Assembly (NCBI RefSeq): GCF_016464625.1
Contig: NZ_JAEAGO010000002.1
Location: 248,001-312,000, forward strand
From: Penaeicola halotolerans
Lineage (GTDB): Bacteria > Bacteroidota > Bacteroidia > Cytophagales > Cyclobacteriaceae
Direction of reading: 5' to 3'
Length of the DNA stretch: 64,000 nucleotides
The notes beneath the pieces are model-generated. The model saw nothing but the letters and a program-made list of their open reading frames with translations, ran no database searches and was not told the DNA's origin. A program made the position numbers and the translations under genes. Shown piece by piece: positions 53,399 through 62,118 of the stretch (the first letter of the stretch is position 1; each line of letters opens with the position of its first letter).

Positions 53399-54054
53399 AA
53401 CTTAGCATTGATCACAGCGCTCTTTGGCAGTTTGATACTCCACATACCTCTAAGGCTATTAAGCTCATGTCCTGTAGCATTATCATTTGGATATAACTCA
53501 TTGATCTTTTGGAGTGTTTCGGTGGATATTTCATCTTTGCCATGGCAGCTAAGGCATAGACCACTTCCTATTGTGATGGGTTTGGTATAGAGTAAAGTTT
53601 CTCCCCCATCTATTTTTTGTAGATTAGATTCACTCTTTAAGCCATTTTCTTCATTATAAACATAAGCTTCCAAGAGGATTTCTTCCATTTCTATCAGAGG
53701 AGCATCTGCTGGATTTCGGAGTTTATGACTAACTCTCCTGACAGTTACACCATAGGCATTACTAAGAGAGTCCATGAGTGGAAGTGCGGCTACATTGCAA
53801 TATTCTACTGCTCCAACTGTTCCACGTGAAGCGATTGCTTCCTGAAGTGTGGTGAGTAGTGCTTTTTGAGCTTCTTGGGAGATTTCATCGCCCCACTCCA
53901 TAGCTGCTTGTAAGATATCTGCTTCACGGAGGACTTTCACTTCCTGTTTTTTCATACCTTCTTGCAAGGATTCTCTATCGATGGCTCTTTCTGTACCTGC
54001 TCCGCATCCTACAAGGGTCAAAGAGAGGATTGTGCCCAAGATTTGCTTTTTCAT
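53395..54054 (-). CDS. Haem-type lipoprotein (DUF3365/Tll0287-like)
   Basis: A 219-residue lipoprotein, lipobox LVGC. One c-type haem motif, CLSCH, lies in GSGLCLSCHGKDEISTET. The body (about residues 60-200) is the DUF3365 helical-sensor-like domain, with YCNVAALPLMDSLSNAYGVT and VRRVSHKLRNPADAPL. Such proteins may sense redox or gas ligands in the periplasm; the role is not known. It lies on the opposite strand to tag and prfA, alone. Confidence 0.85.
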   Translation of the reverse strand: MKKQILGTILSLTLVGCGAGTERAIDRESLQEGMKKQEVKVLREADILQAAMEWGDEISQEAQKALLTTLQEAIASRGTVGAVEYCNVAALPLMDSLSNAYGVTVRRVSHKLRNPADAPLIEMEEILLEAYVYNEENGLKSESNLQKIDGGETLLYTKPITIGSGLCLSCHGKDEISTETLQKINELYPNDNATGHELNSLRGMWSIKLPKSAVINAKF

Positions 54055-54142
54055 ATGACTTATCTGGATTATCCTTAAAATTAAATCATCTAACTGTAAA
54101 TACGCAGTGAATTGTTAATTTTGCAAACTGATCAAAGAAGAT

Positions 54143-55219
54143 ATGTTAGATAAACTACAAGCGATAAAGGAAAGGTTTGAAGAAGTAGCACAACTCATCG
54201 TACAGCCAGATGCTATGAGTGATATGAGTAAATACACGAAGCTTTCTAAAGAATACAAAGACCTAGAGAAAATAGTTGTGAAATATGATGAGTATAAGCT
54301 CATCATGGAAAATCAGGCGAATACTAAGCAGATGCTAGCTGCCGAAAAGGACCCTGAATTTAGAGAAATGGCCAAACTTGAGCTTGACGAGTTGGCTGAT
54401 TCGAGAGAGCGATTAGAGTCTGAGATCAAGCAATTGCTCATTCCTAAAGATCCAAATGATAGTAAAGATTGTATCCTCGAGATCAGAGGTGGTACAGGTG
54501 GTGATGAGGCGGCTATTTTTGCTGGGGATTTATTCAGAATGTATCAGCGTTTCTGCGAAAAACAAGGCTGGAAGCTGACCGTACTAGATTTGACTTTTGG
54601 ATCGTCTGGTGGATATAAAGAAATCATATCAACTGTCTCAGGAGCAGACGTTTATGGTCAGCTAAAATATGAGTCTGGTGTACATCGAGTACAACGTGTG
54701 CCAGCTACAGAGACACAAGGTCGCGTGCATACTTCTGCAGCTTCGGTAGCAGTTCTCCCAGAAATGGACGAGGTAGAAGTGACGCTGAATATGAATGAGA
54801 TCAGAAAAGACACCTACTGCTCATCAGGTCCTGGTGGTCAGTCAGTCAACACGACCTATTCTGCGGTGCGACTCACCCATGAGCCTACAGGCATAGTAGT
54901 TACTTGTCAGGATGAAAAGTCACAAATCAAAAACTTCGAAAAAGCACTCAAAGTACTTAGATCGAGAATTTATGAGATTGAGCTTGAAAAGCACAATGCC
55001 GAAGTAGGAGCTCAAAGAAGATCGATGGTAGGTAGTGGTGACAGGTCAGATAAGATACGCACATACAATTATTCCCAAAGTAGGGTGACAGATCATAGAA
55101 TCGGCATGACTGTTTACAATTTGCCAGATGTGATGGAAGGTGATATTGGTGGATTTATAGAGGCCTTGAGGATAGCAGAAAATGCTGCTAAACTCAAAGA
55201 TGGAGGTGTAGAAGACTGA
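54143..55219 (+). CDS. prfA: Peptide chain release factor 1
   Basis: A 358-residue class I release factor. The anticodon-like motif PAT occurs in VQRVPATETQGRVHTSAAS, indicating UAA/UAG recognition. The catalytic GGQ is in YCSSGPGGQSVNTTYSAVRL. Domain 1 is helical (1 to about 110). A TAATTTTG box lies 20 bases before the start at 54116-54123, a plausible promoter -7 element. The next gene starts 2 bases after the stop. Confidence 0.97.
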   Translation: MLDKLQAIKERFEEVAQLIVQPDAMSDMSKYTKLSKEYKDLEKIVVKYDEYKLIMENQANTKQMLAAEKDPEFREMAKLELDELADSRERLESEIKQLLIPKDPNDSKDCILEIRGGTGGDEAAIFAGDLFRMYQRFCEKQGWKLTVLDLTFGSSGGYKEIISTVSGADVYGQLKYESGVHRVQRVPATETQGRVHTSAASVAVLPEMDEVEVTLNMNEIRKDTYCSSGPGGQSVNTTYSAVRLTHEPTGIVVTCQDEKSQIKNFEKALKVLRSRIYEIELEKHNAEVGAQRRSMVGSGDRSDKIRTYNYSQSRVTDHRIGMTVYNLPDVMEGDIGGFIEALRIAENAAKLKDGGVED

Positions 55220-55221
55220 TC

Positions 55222-55737
55222 ATGCTTCAAAAAGGAGCCATACAACTAGTCCGCTGGGAGGAGAAATTTGTGCAGGATTTGGCTCATATAGCCAATGATC
55301 CACGCATAGCTGATAATCTCAGAGATGCTTTTCCTCATCCCTACGAGATTCAGCATGCAGATGAGTGGATCATGGACAATGAGCGATTGGATCCAGCCCA
55401 TAGTTTTGCGATTTTGTATGAGGATAAATTAGTCGGAGAGATTGGTTGTGAGATCGGAAGAGAAGAGCTGAGAGTAAATGCCGAGATAGGCTATTGGATA
55501 GGAAGCGACTATTGGGGACAAGGCATCGGTACTACCGCTTTATCACTCTTTGTTCCTTATTTATTTGAAACTTTTCAGGTTAAGCGTGTTTTCGCGCAGG
55601 TATATGATTTCAACCAAAACTCTGTCAAAATGCTTCAAAAAGCAGGTTTTGAACGAGAGGCCATCCTAAAAAATGCCTATATCAAACATGGAAAAATAGG
55701 TGATTTGGTACAGCTAGCCATATTTGCTCCTCAATAA
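55222..55737 (+). CDS. GNAT-family N-acetyltransferase
   Basis: A 171-residue RimJ/RimL-like acetyltransferase. Conserved pieces are IQLVRWEEKFVQDLAHIAND, the acetyl-CoA-binding GYWIGSDYWGQGIGTTALSL and FDFNQNSVKMLQKAGFERE-like C-terminal residues (VYDFNQNSVKML). The Gly-x-Gly pattern is intact. It lies 2 bases after prfA, suggesting a shared transcript, but no target protein is known. Its end overlaps the convergent nitroreductase by 7 bases. Confidence 0.9.
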   Translation: MLQKGAIQLVRWEEKFVQDLAHIANDPRIADNLRDAFPHPYEIQHADEWIMDNERLDPAHSFAILYEDKLVGEIGCEIGREELRVNAEIGYWIGSDYWGQGIGTTALSLFVPYLFETFQVKRVFAQVYDFNQNSVKMLQKAGFEREAILKNAYIKHGKIGDLVQLAIFAPQ

Positions 55738-56387
55738 AACTTAGAGATTTCTTCCAATGTCTTTCTCTTGAGATCAGGAACTTCTACTTGATCTGCCGGA
55801 TAGCCTACAGGTAGTAGTAGAAAAGCTCTTTCATTCTCTGGACGCTTCAGTAGCTCAGCTAAAAAGTTCATAGGACTTGGCGTATGAGTCAGGGTGACAA
55901 GTCCTGCTTGATGTATTGCGGTGATGAGCATTCCAACTGCGATTCCTACAGATTCATTGACATAATAGTTTTGCTGTTTAGTGCCGCTATTATCTATATC
56001 ATAAGGTTTTTTGAAAATGACTATAAGCCATGACGCAATCTCCAAGAAAGGCTTTTTCCAGTCTGTACCTATGGGTTTTAAGTCATTGAGCCATTCCTCG
56101 CTCATTCTCCCATGATAGCTTTTATATTCCTCTTCTTCTGCTTTGATGCGGATTTGTGTTTTCAGTGCAGGTTCTTGTACCGCACAAAAAGTCCAAGGCT
56201 GTTTGTGAGCTCCTGAAGGTGAAGTACCTGCTGTCTCGATGATTTTTTCGATGACTTCACGTGGAACAGGTCTATCTGAAAATGCACGAATACTTCTTCT
56301 TTTACTCATTTGTTGATAAAAAGCAACCGACCTCTCAAGCATTTCGTGTTCCGATACACTTTCATGATGATAACTTATCGTATTCAT
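55731..56387 (-). CDS. Nitroreductase family protein
   Basis: A 218-residue FMN-dependent oxidoreductase, different from the one at 18.9 kb. KRRSIRAFSDRPVPREVIEK carries the FMN-binding Arg residues, and TAGTSPSGAHKQPWTFCAVQ the conserved block. YYVNESVGIAVGMLITAIHQ is the C-terminal motif, resembling iodotyrosine-deiodinase-like members. The cofactor is clear, the substrate is not. A half-conserved parS-like site lies inside it at 56253. Confidence 0.9.
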   Translation of the reverse strand: MNTISYHHESVSEHEMLERSVAFYQQMSKRRSIRAFSDRPVPREVIEKIIETAGTSPSGAHKQPWTFCAVQEPALKTQIRIKAEEEEYKSYHGRMSEEWLNDLKPIGTDWKKPFLEIASWLIVIFKKPYDIDNSGTKQQNYYVNESVGIAVGMLITAIHQAGLVTLTHTPSPMNFLAELLKRPENERAFLLLPVGYPADQVEVPDLKRKTLEEISKFY

Positions 56388-56398
56388 TTTATGGATTT

Positions 56399-57298
56399 TT
56401 ATGGTACTTCATGACCTACGGCTGCAGTCCAAATCTCAAACCATTCTTGTCTTGAGAGTTTGATTTGATTTGCATCTACTGCCACTTGGATACGCGAAAG
56501 TTTTCCAGATCCTACGATAGGGATGATTTTAGCAGGATGTGCGTATAGCCAAGCATAGAGAATTTGATCTTCAGAAGTTTGATACTTGGCAGCAAGTCGT
56601 CCAACGGTCACTTTAAGTTTGGCAGATCCTTTGGCTTTTTCTTCGAAATATTTTCCCCCAGCTAGAGGAGACCAAGCCATTGGAGAGATTCTTTCTTTCA
56701 TGCATTGATTGATCACGCCATTTTGAAAATGTTCCACGTGAAGTGCAGAGATTTCAATCTGATTGGTCACTAGAGGAAAGTCTAAATAGGACTGCAACAA
56801 GTCAAACTGATCGGTCAAGAAGTTAGAAACACCAAATTCAAGGACTTTTCCTGATTGTCGAAGCTCGGTAAATGCCTCAGCGACTTCTTCAGGATTCATG
56901 TAGGGATCAGGTCTATGGATAAGTAGCACATCAAGGTGGTCTCTTCTGAGATGACGAAGAGAGTTCTCTACTGAAAAAAGGATATGTTGATAGCTAGTAT
57001 CATAGTGTTTGATGTAAGTATCAGGATACTTATCAGAGAGCAACTTGATACCACATTTACTGATGATTTTGAGTCTTTGGCTGAGTGATTTCTCCTCTGC
57101 CAGTGCATCACCAAACAGTCTTTCACAACTGTAGTCTCCGTAGATATCAGCATGATCAAAGGTGTCTATGCCCATCTCTAGACAAGCCGCTATTAGTTTG
57201 GTGGTTTCTGAAGTGTTGAGTTGCCAATCGGCCAATCTCCACACGCCATGCACGAGCCGTGAGACACTTACTTTTTCACTGAGTTTGATTTGCTCCAT
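56399..57298 (-). CDS. Aldo/keto reductase
   Basis: A 299-residue TIM-barrel reductase of the YdhF-like group. Catalytic Asp/Tyr: TFDHADIYGDYSCERLFG. The Lys is in KIISKCGIKLL and the His in VLLIHRPDPYMNPEEV. NADPH site: IIPIVGSGKLSRIQVAV near the C-terminus. I chose ATG 57298; the longer frame begins at TTG 57307. It converts an unknown aldehyde or ketone. It is 11 bases upstream of the nitroreductase gene on the same strand. Confidence 0.92.
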   Translation of the reverse strand: MEQIKLSEKVSVSRLVHGVWRLADWQLNTSETTKLIAACLEMGIDTFDHADIYGDYSCERLFGDALAEEKSLSQRLKIISKCGIKLLSDKYPDTYIKHYDTSYQHILFSVENSLRHLRRDHLDVLLIHRPDPYMNPEEVAEAFTELRQSGKVLEFGVSNFLTDQFDLLQSYLDFPLVTNQIEISALHVEHFQNGVINQCMKERISPMAWSPLAGGKYFEEKAKGSAKLKVTVGRLAAKYQTSEDQILYAWLYAHPAKIIPIVGSGKLSRIQVAVDANQIKLSRQEWFEIWTAAVGHEVP

Positions 57299-57381
57299 AG
57301 CTTCCAATATTCAAATAAATCCTTCAAAAACCTAACTTGAAGCCCATTTAACCAAAATATCAGAGAGTAGAGGCGCTTTGT

Positions 57382-60369
57382 TTATGGAGATTTTTTGAGG
57401 TAGACACTGAAGGTGGTACCGACACCTACTTGACTGCTTACCTCGATTTTTCCTCCCATCGATTCCACTTGATTTTTGGTGATGAAAAGACCTATCCCCT
57501 TTGCATCAGTGTTTTTGTGAAAGGTTTTATACATGCCAAAGAGTTTTTCTCCATGTCTGTTAAGGTCTATCCCCAAGCCATTGTCTTCAAAGGTGATCAA
57601 TACATTTTCACCCACTTCTTGAGCAGTGATTTTTAAGGAGCATTGTGCCTTCTGAGGGTCTCGATACTTGATGCCATTGGTGAGAAAATTCAAAACTATA
57701 CTATCCAAATAGGCAGGAATAGCACTGACTGAAAGCGATTCGGGTGATTGATAGTTAATGTTTACTTGGGCGTTTTTTGCGATGGTAGCGATACTATCTA
57801 TATTTTTTTGAATGACGGGTTTTAGTAGAATATTCTCATGCTTTTCTTGTGCGTTGAGATTGACTTCTACGACTTCTGTGAGATGTTTGATCGTTTCAGA
57901 GAGGTTTTCTGAGGCACCTCTGAAAAGTTTGAAAACTTCCTCCTCAAATAAATCAGGCTTGTCTCCTTGTAGAAGATCCAAAAGCATGGAGATGCCTCCC
58001 GCATGGGATTTGAGGTTATGTGACACGATATGTGCGAAGTTCTTCAGTCGTGCATTTTGGTCTTGTGTGACGTTGAGGAGTGTTTTTACTTGTTGTTCGG
58101 CCTGCTTGAGTTCTGAAATATCCACGATCTGAGAAACAAAATACAGGATCTGACCTGATAAGTCTCGGACTACTGCCCCAGCTAAGATGATATTGATGAT
58201 GTGGCCATCTTTGTGGATGTATCGTTTTTCTAATTGATAGTGAGTGCGTTTGCCGTCTTTCAACTCTTGAAATAAACCAAGGTCAACATCAAGGTCTTCA
58301 GGATGGGTGATCGCTTGAAATGTGAGTGCCTTTAGCTCATCAGAAGAATAGCCTACAATATCGCACAGTCTTTTATTTACTTCTATCCACTGTCCTTTTT
58401 CATTGAGGATAGCCATACCGATAGCCGCATTGTCAAAGTTGGCTTTAAAAGCTTTTTGGCTAATCAAAAACTGTTCTTCGGCTATTTTTTTATCCGTGAT
58501 ATCCTCCGTATACATGAGGATACCTCCGATATTTCCTTGGTCGTTTTTCCAAGGTTTCATTTTCCATTTGAGCCAATATACGCTGCCATCACTTTTGATA
58601 AATTTCTCTTCATCAGCACTATGAGTTTGCCCGTTTAGACAGGATTGGAAGTGATCATTCCAACTTTTTCTCACCTCTTTGGTCAAGTCAAAATAGCGTT
58701 TGCCATAGATCTCTTGACTTTCAAGATCATTTTGAAGGAGCCATTTTTCAGAGGCAGTGATATATCTCAGCTCCAAGTCAAACATGGCGATGGCTGATGG
58801 TGCCTGTTGTATGAAAGTACCAAGGAGTTGTGTGGTCTTTTTACTTTCGGTGATATCCTGATGTGTACCAAACATGAGTAAGGGCTTACCATCATTTGTC
58901 CAAATAAAGACCTTTCCTCTATCTTGAACCCACACCCAATGTCCGTCTTTGTGTCGCATGCGGCATTCACAGTCGTAGTATTCCGCAGTTTTGTCAAAGC
59001 AGGCTTGTAATTTTTTCTCTGATATTTTGAGGTCATCAGGATGCGCTAGTTTGAGCCACGTTTCTATGCTGATGGGTGCGAGTTCTTCTAATGTGTAGCC
59101 TACGATTTCAGCCCAGCGCTCATTGAAGATGGTTTCTCCAGTTTGCACATTCCATTCCCAAGTACCTACATTGGTACCTTCTATGACAGATTTATATCGA
59201 TTTCTAGCATCTACTATTTCTTGGATAGGACGTCCTTCGGGGATGATGAAGATGACTTGACCATTTTGATCAAATACAGGCCGCAAGCTAAAAAGTATCG
59301 TCACAGGCTGTTTGTCCTTGATCCAGACAGGTACTTCATAGGCTATTTCCTGACCACTAGCGGCTATTTGGATGTTTTTACGAAGCTGTATTTTTGTTTC
59401 TTCTGATATCTGCCACCAGTAGCAGTCCCAGAAGTTTTTTCCGATCACATCCTCTGGCTTGAGTCCAGCCATGTTCATAGCAGTATGATTAGCTTCTAGT
59501 AGGACTCCTTCGGGAGTTAGAAAGCCGATAAAGGAAAAAGTAGAGTCAAATATGCCTCTAAACTTGCTTACGTTTTCTTGCAGGAGTTGCTGATTTTTTT
59601 TCTGCTCATCGATATCTTGAAATGTCCCATAGATCCCTATACACTTATTTTGAGAGATCTCTGGGATTCCTATGGTTTTCACCCATTTCCTTTGCCCGCT
59701 GAGGGTGATGATTTCCAATTCTGCTTCATAAGACTTATGTGAGTAGATGGCTTCATTGACCAGTTTTGTGATGAGATCTTCACTTTTGTCTTTTTCAAAA
59801 AATGAAATAGCACTCGTTAAATTCGGGGTGTAGTCATCAGGAACTCCATGAATTTCCTTGGTCATTTTACTCCAAGTAATGACATCATTGACCAAGTCCA
59901 CCTCCCAGTAGCCGATTTTTGCCGCTGTATTGCACTGAGATAAGAACTGCTCTTTGCGCTTTAACTCGGTGATATTTATGTGTGCACTAAGTACTCTTGA
60001 AGATTTTCCTTGATCATCATGGATCGTCATACATCTGGAGCGGATCCACATGGTTTTACCAGATTTATGCTTGTAGCGTATGATATGATCCATGGTGGAC
60101 ATATCTTCATGGCAGTGTAGCTTGATGTGGTTTAGAGCGACCTGCTGATCTTCTGCGTAGATGAGATCGAGTGGATTTATTTGTTCATTTTGGTATTCTT
60201 CTTTTGAGTAGCCGAGCAGTTTCCAAAATTGCTCATTCATCCAGCGATTGCTTGGATTTTCGATATCTATATAGCTCATACCATCTAGCGCAGACTCTTG
60301 GAGAAAGTCCAAGACGCGCCTGTTAGAAATACTCAATTGGTAAAACTCTTTTTCTAATATATTCTTCAT
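57382..60369 (-). CDS. Soluble histidine kinase with six PAS domains
   Basis: A 995-residue kinase with no membrane segment. Six PAS/PAC units run from about residues 13 to 770, each ending in motifs such as SAHINITELKRK, GTFQDIDEQKK, FGTHQDITESKK, MYTEDITDKK and SQIVDISELKQA. The dimerisation His is in FAHIVSHNLKSHAGG (about residue 782). The ATPase has the N-box NFLTNGIKYRDP, the G1 FEDNGLGIDL and the G2 DAKGIGLFITKNQVES. No receiver domain is fused, and no response regulator is adjacent, so it is an orphan kinase. It diverges from the cryptochrome gene, which makes a light or redox input worth testing. Confidence 0.93.
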   Translation of the reverse strand: MKNILEKEFYQLSISNRRVLDFLQESALDGMSYIDIENPSNRWMNEQFWKLLGYSKEEYQNEQINPLDLIYAEDQQVALNHIKLHCHEDMSTMDHIIRYKHKSGKTMWIRSRCMTIHDDQGKSSRVLSAHINITELKRKEQFLSQCNTAAKIGYWEVDLVNDVITWSKMTKEIHGVPDDYTPNLTSAISFFEKDKSEDLITKLVNEAIYSHKSYEAELEIITLSGQRKWVKTIGIPEISQNKCIGIYGTFQDIDEQKKNQQLLQENVSKFRGIFDSTFSFIGFLTPEGVLLEANHTAMNMAGLKPEDVIGKNFWDCYWWQISEETKIQLRKNIQIAASGQEIAYEVPVWIKDKQPVTILFSLRPVFDQNGQVIFIIPEGRPIQEIVDARNRYKSVIEGTNVGTWEWNVQTGETIFNERWAEIVGYTLEELAPISIETWLKLAHPDDLKISEKKLQACFDKTAEYYDCECRMRHKDGHWVWVQDRGKVFIWTNDGKPLLMFGTHQDITESKKTTQLLGTFIQQAPSAIAMFDLELRYITASEKWLLQNDLESQEIYGKRYFDLTKEVRKSWNDHFQSCLNGQTHSADEEKFIKSDGSVYWLKWKMKPWKNDQGNIGGILMYTEDITDKKIAEEQFLISQKAFKANFDNAAIGMAILNEKGQWIEVNKRLCDIVGYSSDELKALTFQAITHPEDLDVDLGLFQELKDGKRTHYQLEKRYIHKDGHIINIILAGAVVRDLSGQILYFVSQIVDISELKQAEQQVKTLLNVTQDQNARLKNFAHIVSHNLKSHAGGISMLLDLLQGDKPDLFEEEVFKLFRGASENLSETIKHLTEVVEVNLNAQEKHENILLKPVIQKNIDSIATIAKNAQVNINYQSPESLSVSAIPAYLDSIVLNFLTNGIKYRDPQKAQCSLKITAQEVGENVLITFEDNGLGIDLNRHGEKLFGMYKTFHKNTDAKGIGLFITKNQVESMGGKIEVSSQVGVGTTFSVYLKKSP

Positions 60370-60423
60370 GTTTTCAAACTCAATAAGCAGCAGCTCAATC
60401 TAAGTGATTTGATTTTAAGGAAA

Positions 60424-60439
60424 AGTGACAAATGTCACT
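60424..60439. promoter_or_regulatory. Candidate operator between the kinase and cryptochrome genes
   Basis: AGTGACAAATGTCACT, a 7-bp perfect inverted repeat with a 2-base centre, lies 54 bases before the kinase start and 209 before the cryptochrome start. The size suggests a dimeric regulator such as a Crp/Fnr relative. The bound protein is unknown. Confidence 0.4.
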
Positions 60440-60648
60440 GTCAAATTGTATTTAACCAGAATAATCATTTAAAATCTCTGCTAATCTATTGTATTTTTTC
60501 TGATTTTTTTCTCTTCAAAAAAAATATAAAATACGCGCATCCCAGAGTGTGAAACTAGTGTTTAAGTAATCTTCTAAAGACTTTTTCAAAAGGAATAAAA
60601 CAGATGCTTTACTGGGAGAGTTAGCCAAGGGTGATGAAGTAGAAGCAA

Positions 60649-62064
60649 ATGAAAAAAAGAGCAATATATTGGTTTAGAAATGACCTAAGATTACATGATC
60701 AGGCTGGCTTGACGGAGGCGATGGCTAGTGCTGAAGAGATCTTGCCTGTTTACATTTTTGATACACGTCTTTTTGAGGAAAATGAACTTGGTTTAGTCAA
60801 GACTGGCAAATTTAAAACACAGTTCCTCATCGAGGCCGTAGCTGATTTGAGAGATAACCTTCAAAAGGCTGGCTCAAACTTGCTAGTCATGACAGGAAAG
60901 CCCGAGGAGCTTCTTGTCGATTTGGCTAAAGCGCATCAGATAGAAGCTATTTATGCCAGTCAAGAAGTCACTTATGAAGAACTAAAAGTAGAAAAGGCTT
61001 TAAAGAAAAAACTTCCCGCTACTTGTATACTTTCCTTGGTTTGGCAGCATACGCTATATCATTTACATGATTTGCCCTATGGAGTACAGACTTTACCAGA
61101 TATTTTCACTCAGTTTCGCAAAGATGTCGAAAAGCAAAGTCGCATCAGAAAATGCTTGCCAACGCCCAAACACATTAAGACAATACCAATCAATGACTGG
61201 GGGCAAATCCCAAGCCTTGAAAGTTTTGATCTGACAGAGCCAAAAGCAGACCAGAGAGGAGTCATGCCTTTCAAAGGTGGAGAGACAGCTGGATTGGTAA
61301 GGCTGAAGCAATATTTTTGGAATCAAGACCTACTAAAAGCCTATAAAGAAACTCGAAACGGCATGCTGGGCGCAGACTATTCTAGCAAGTTTTCCCCTTG
61401 GCTTGCTCTAGGCTGCCTCTCTCCTAGATATATTTATGAGGAGGTGAAGCGCTATGAGTCAGAGCGCATCAGCAATAGTTCTACTTATTGGCTCATATTT
61501 GAGTTGATTTGGAGAGATTATTTTCGCTTTGTGGCTGAGAAGTATGGTAATAGTCTCTTTTTTACTAGCGGAGTGATGGGTAAGGAGCCGTATCTCAAAA
61601 ATGACATTGGTCTATTCTTCAAATGGGCAGAGGCTAAGACAGGTGTGCCATTTATCGATGCCAACATGCGAGAGCTTAATGCTACAGGCTTCATGTCCAA
61701 TCGCGGAAGACAAAATGTAGCTAGTTTTTTGGTCAAAGACCTCAAGATCAACTGGACTTGGGGAGCGATGTATTTTGAGACCATGCTCATAGACTACGAT
61801 CCAGCGAGCAACTGGGGCAACTGGAACTATGCAGCGGGAGTGGGCAATGATCCTCGAGAAGATCGCTACTTCAATATCCTCACACAGGCATATAGATATG
61901 ATGAGAATGGTGATTATGTCAGACATTGGCTACCGGAACTCAGTAGATTTGCAGGAAAGAGTATTCATGACTTAGGCGGAATGAGCTCAAGAGATTTTCA
62001 AAACCTTCAGATTGACTATCCAAATAGGCTCGTAGACTTTAATAAATGGAAGAAGGGTAAATAA
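60649..62064 (+). CDS. DASH-family cryptochrome
   Basis: A 471-residue photolyase/cryptochrome. The N-terminal antenna fold opens with RAIYWFRNDLRLHDQAGLTE. The FAD domain has FELIWRDYFRFVAEKYG and NATGFMSNRGRQNVASFLVK, a stretch diagnostic of Cry-DASH. DYDPASNWGNWNYAAGVGND is the late FAD-site block. Cry-DASH proteins repair cyclobutane dimers in single-stranded DNA and may signal blue light. It diverges from the six-PAS kinase. The gene has a 279-base upstream region with one palindrome. Confidence 0.94.
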   Translation: MKKRAIYWFRNDLRLHDQAGLTEAMASAEEILPVYIFDTRLFEENELGLVKTGKFKTQFLIEAVADLRDNLQKAGSNLLVMTGKPEELLVDLAKAHQIEAIYASQEVTYEELKVEKALKKKLPATCILSLVWQHTLYHLHDLPYGVQTLPDIFTQFRKDVEKQSRIRKCLPTPKHIKTIPINDWGQIPSLESFDLTEPKADQRGVMPFKGGETAGLVRLKQYFWNQDLLKAYKETRNGMLGADYSSKFSPWLALGCLSPRYIYEEVKRYESERISNSSTYWLIFELIWRDYFRFVAEKYGNSLFFTSGVMGKEPYLKNDIGLFFKWAEAKTGVPFIDANMRELNATGFMSNRGRQNVASFLVKDLKINWTWGAMYFETMLIDYDPASNWGNWNYAAGVGNDPREDRYFNILTQAYRYDENGDYVRHWLPELSRFAGKSIHDLGGMSSRDFQNLQIDYPNRLVDFNKWKKGK

Positions 62065-62118
62065 TCACAACATTTTTTAATGTTTAAAGTATATTTAGAA
62101 AATTAAAATTTCTACTAT

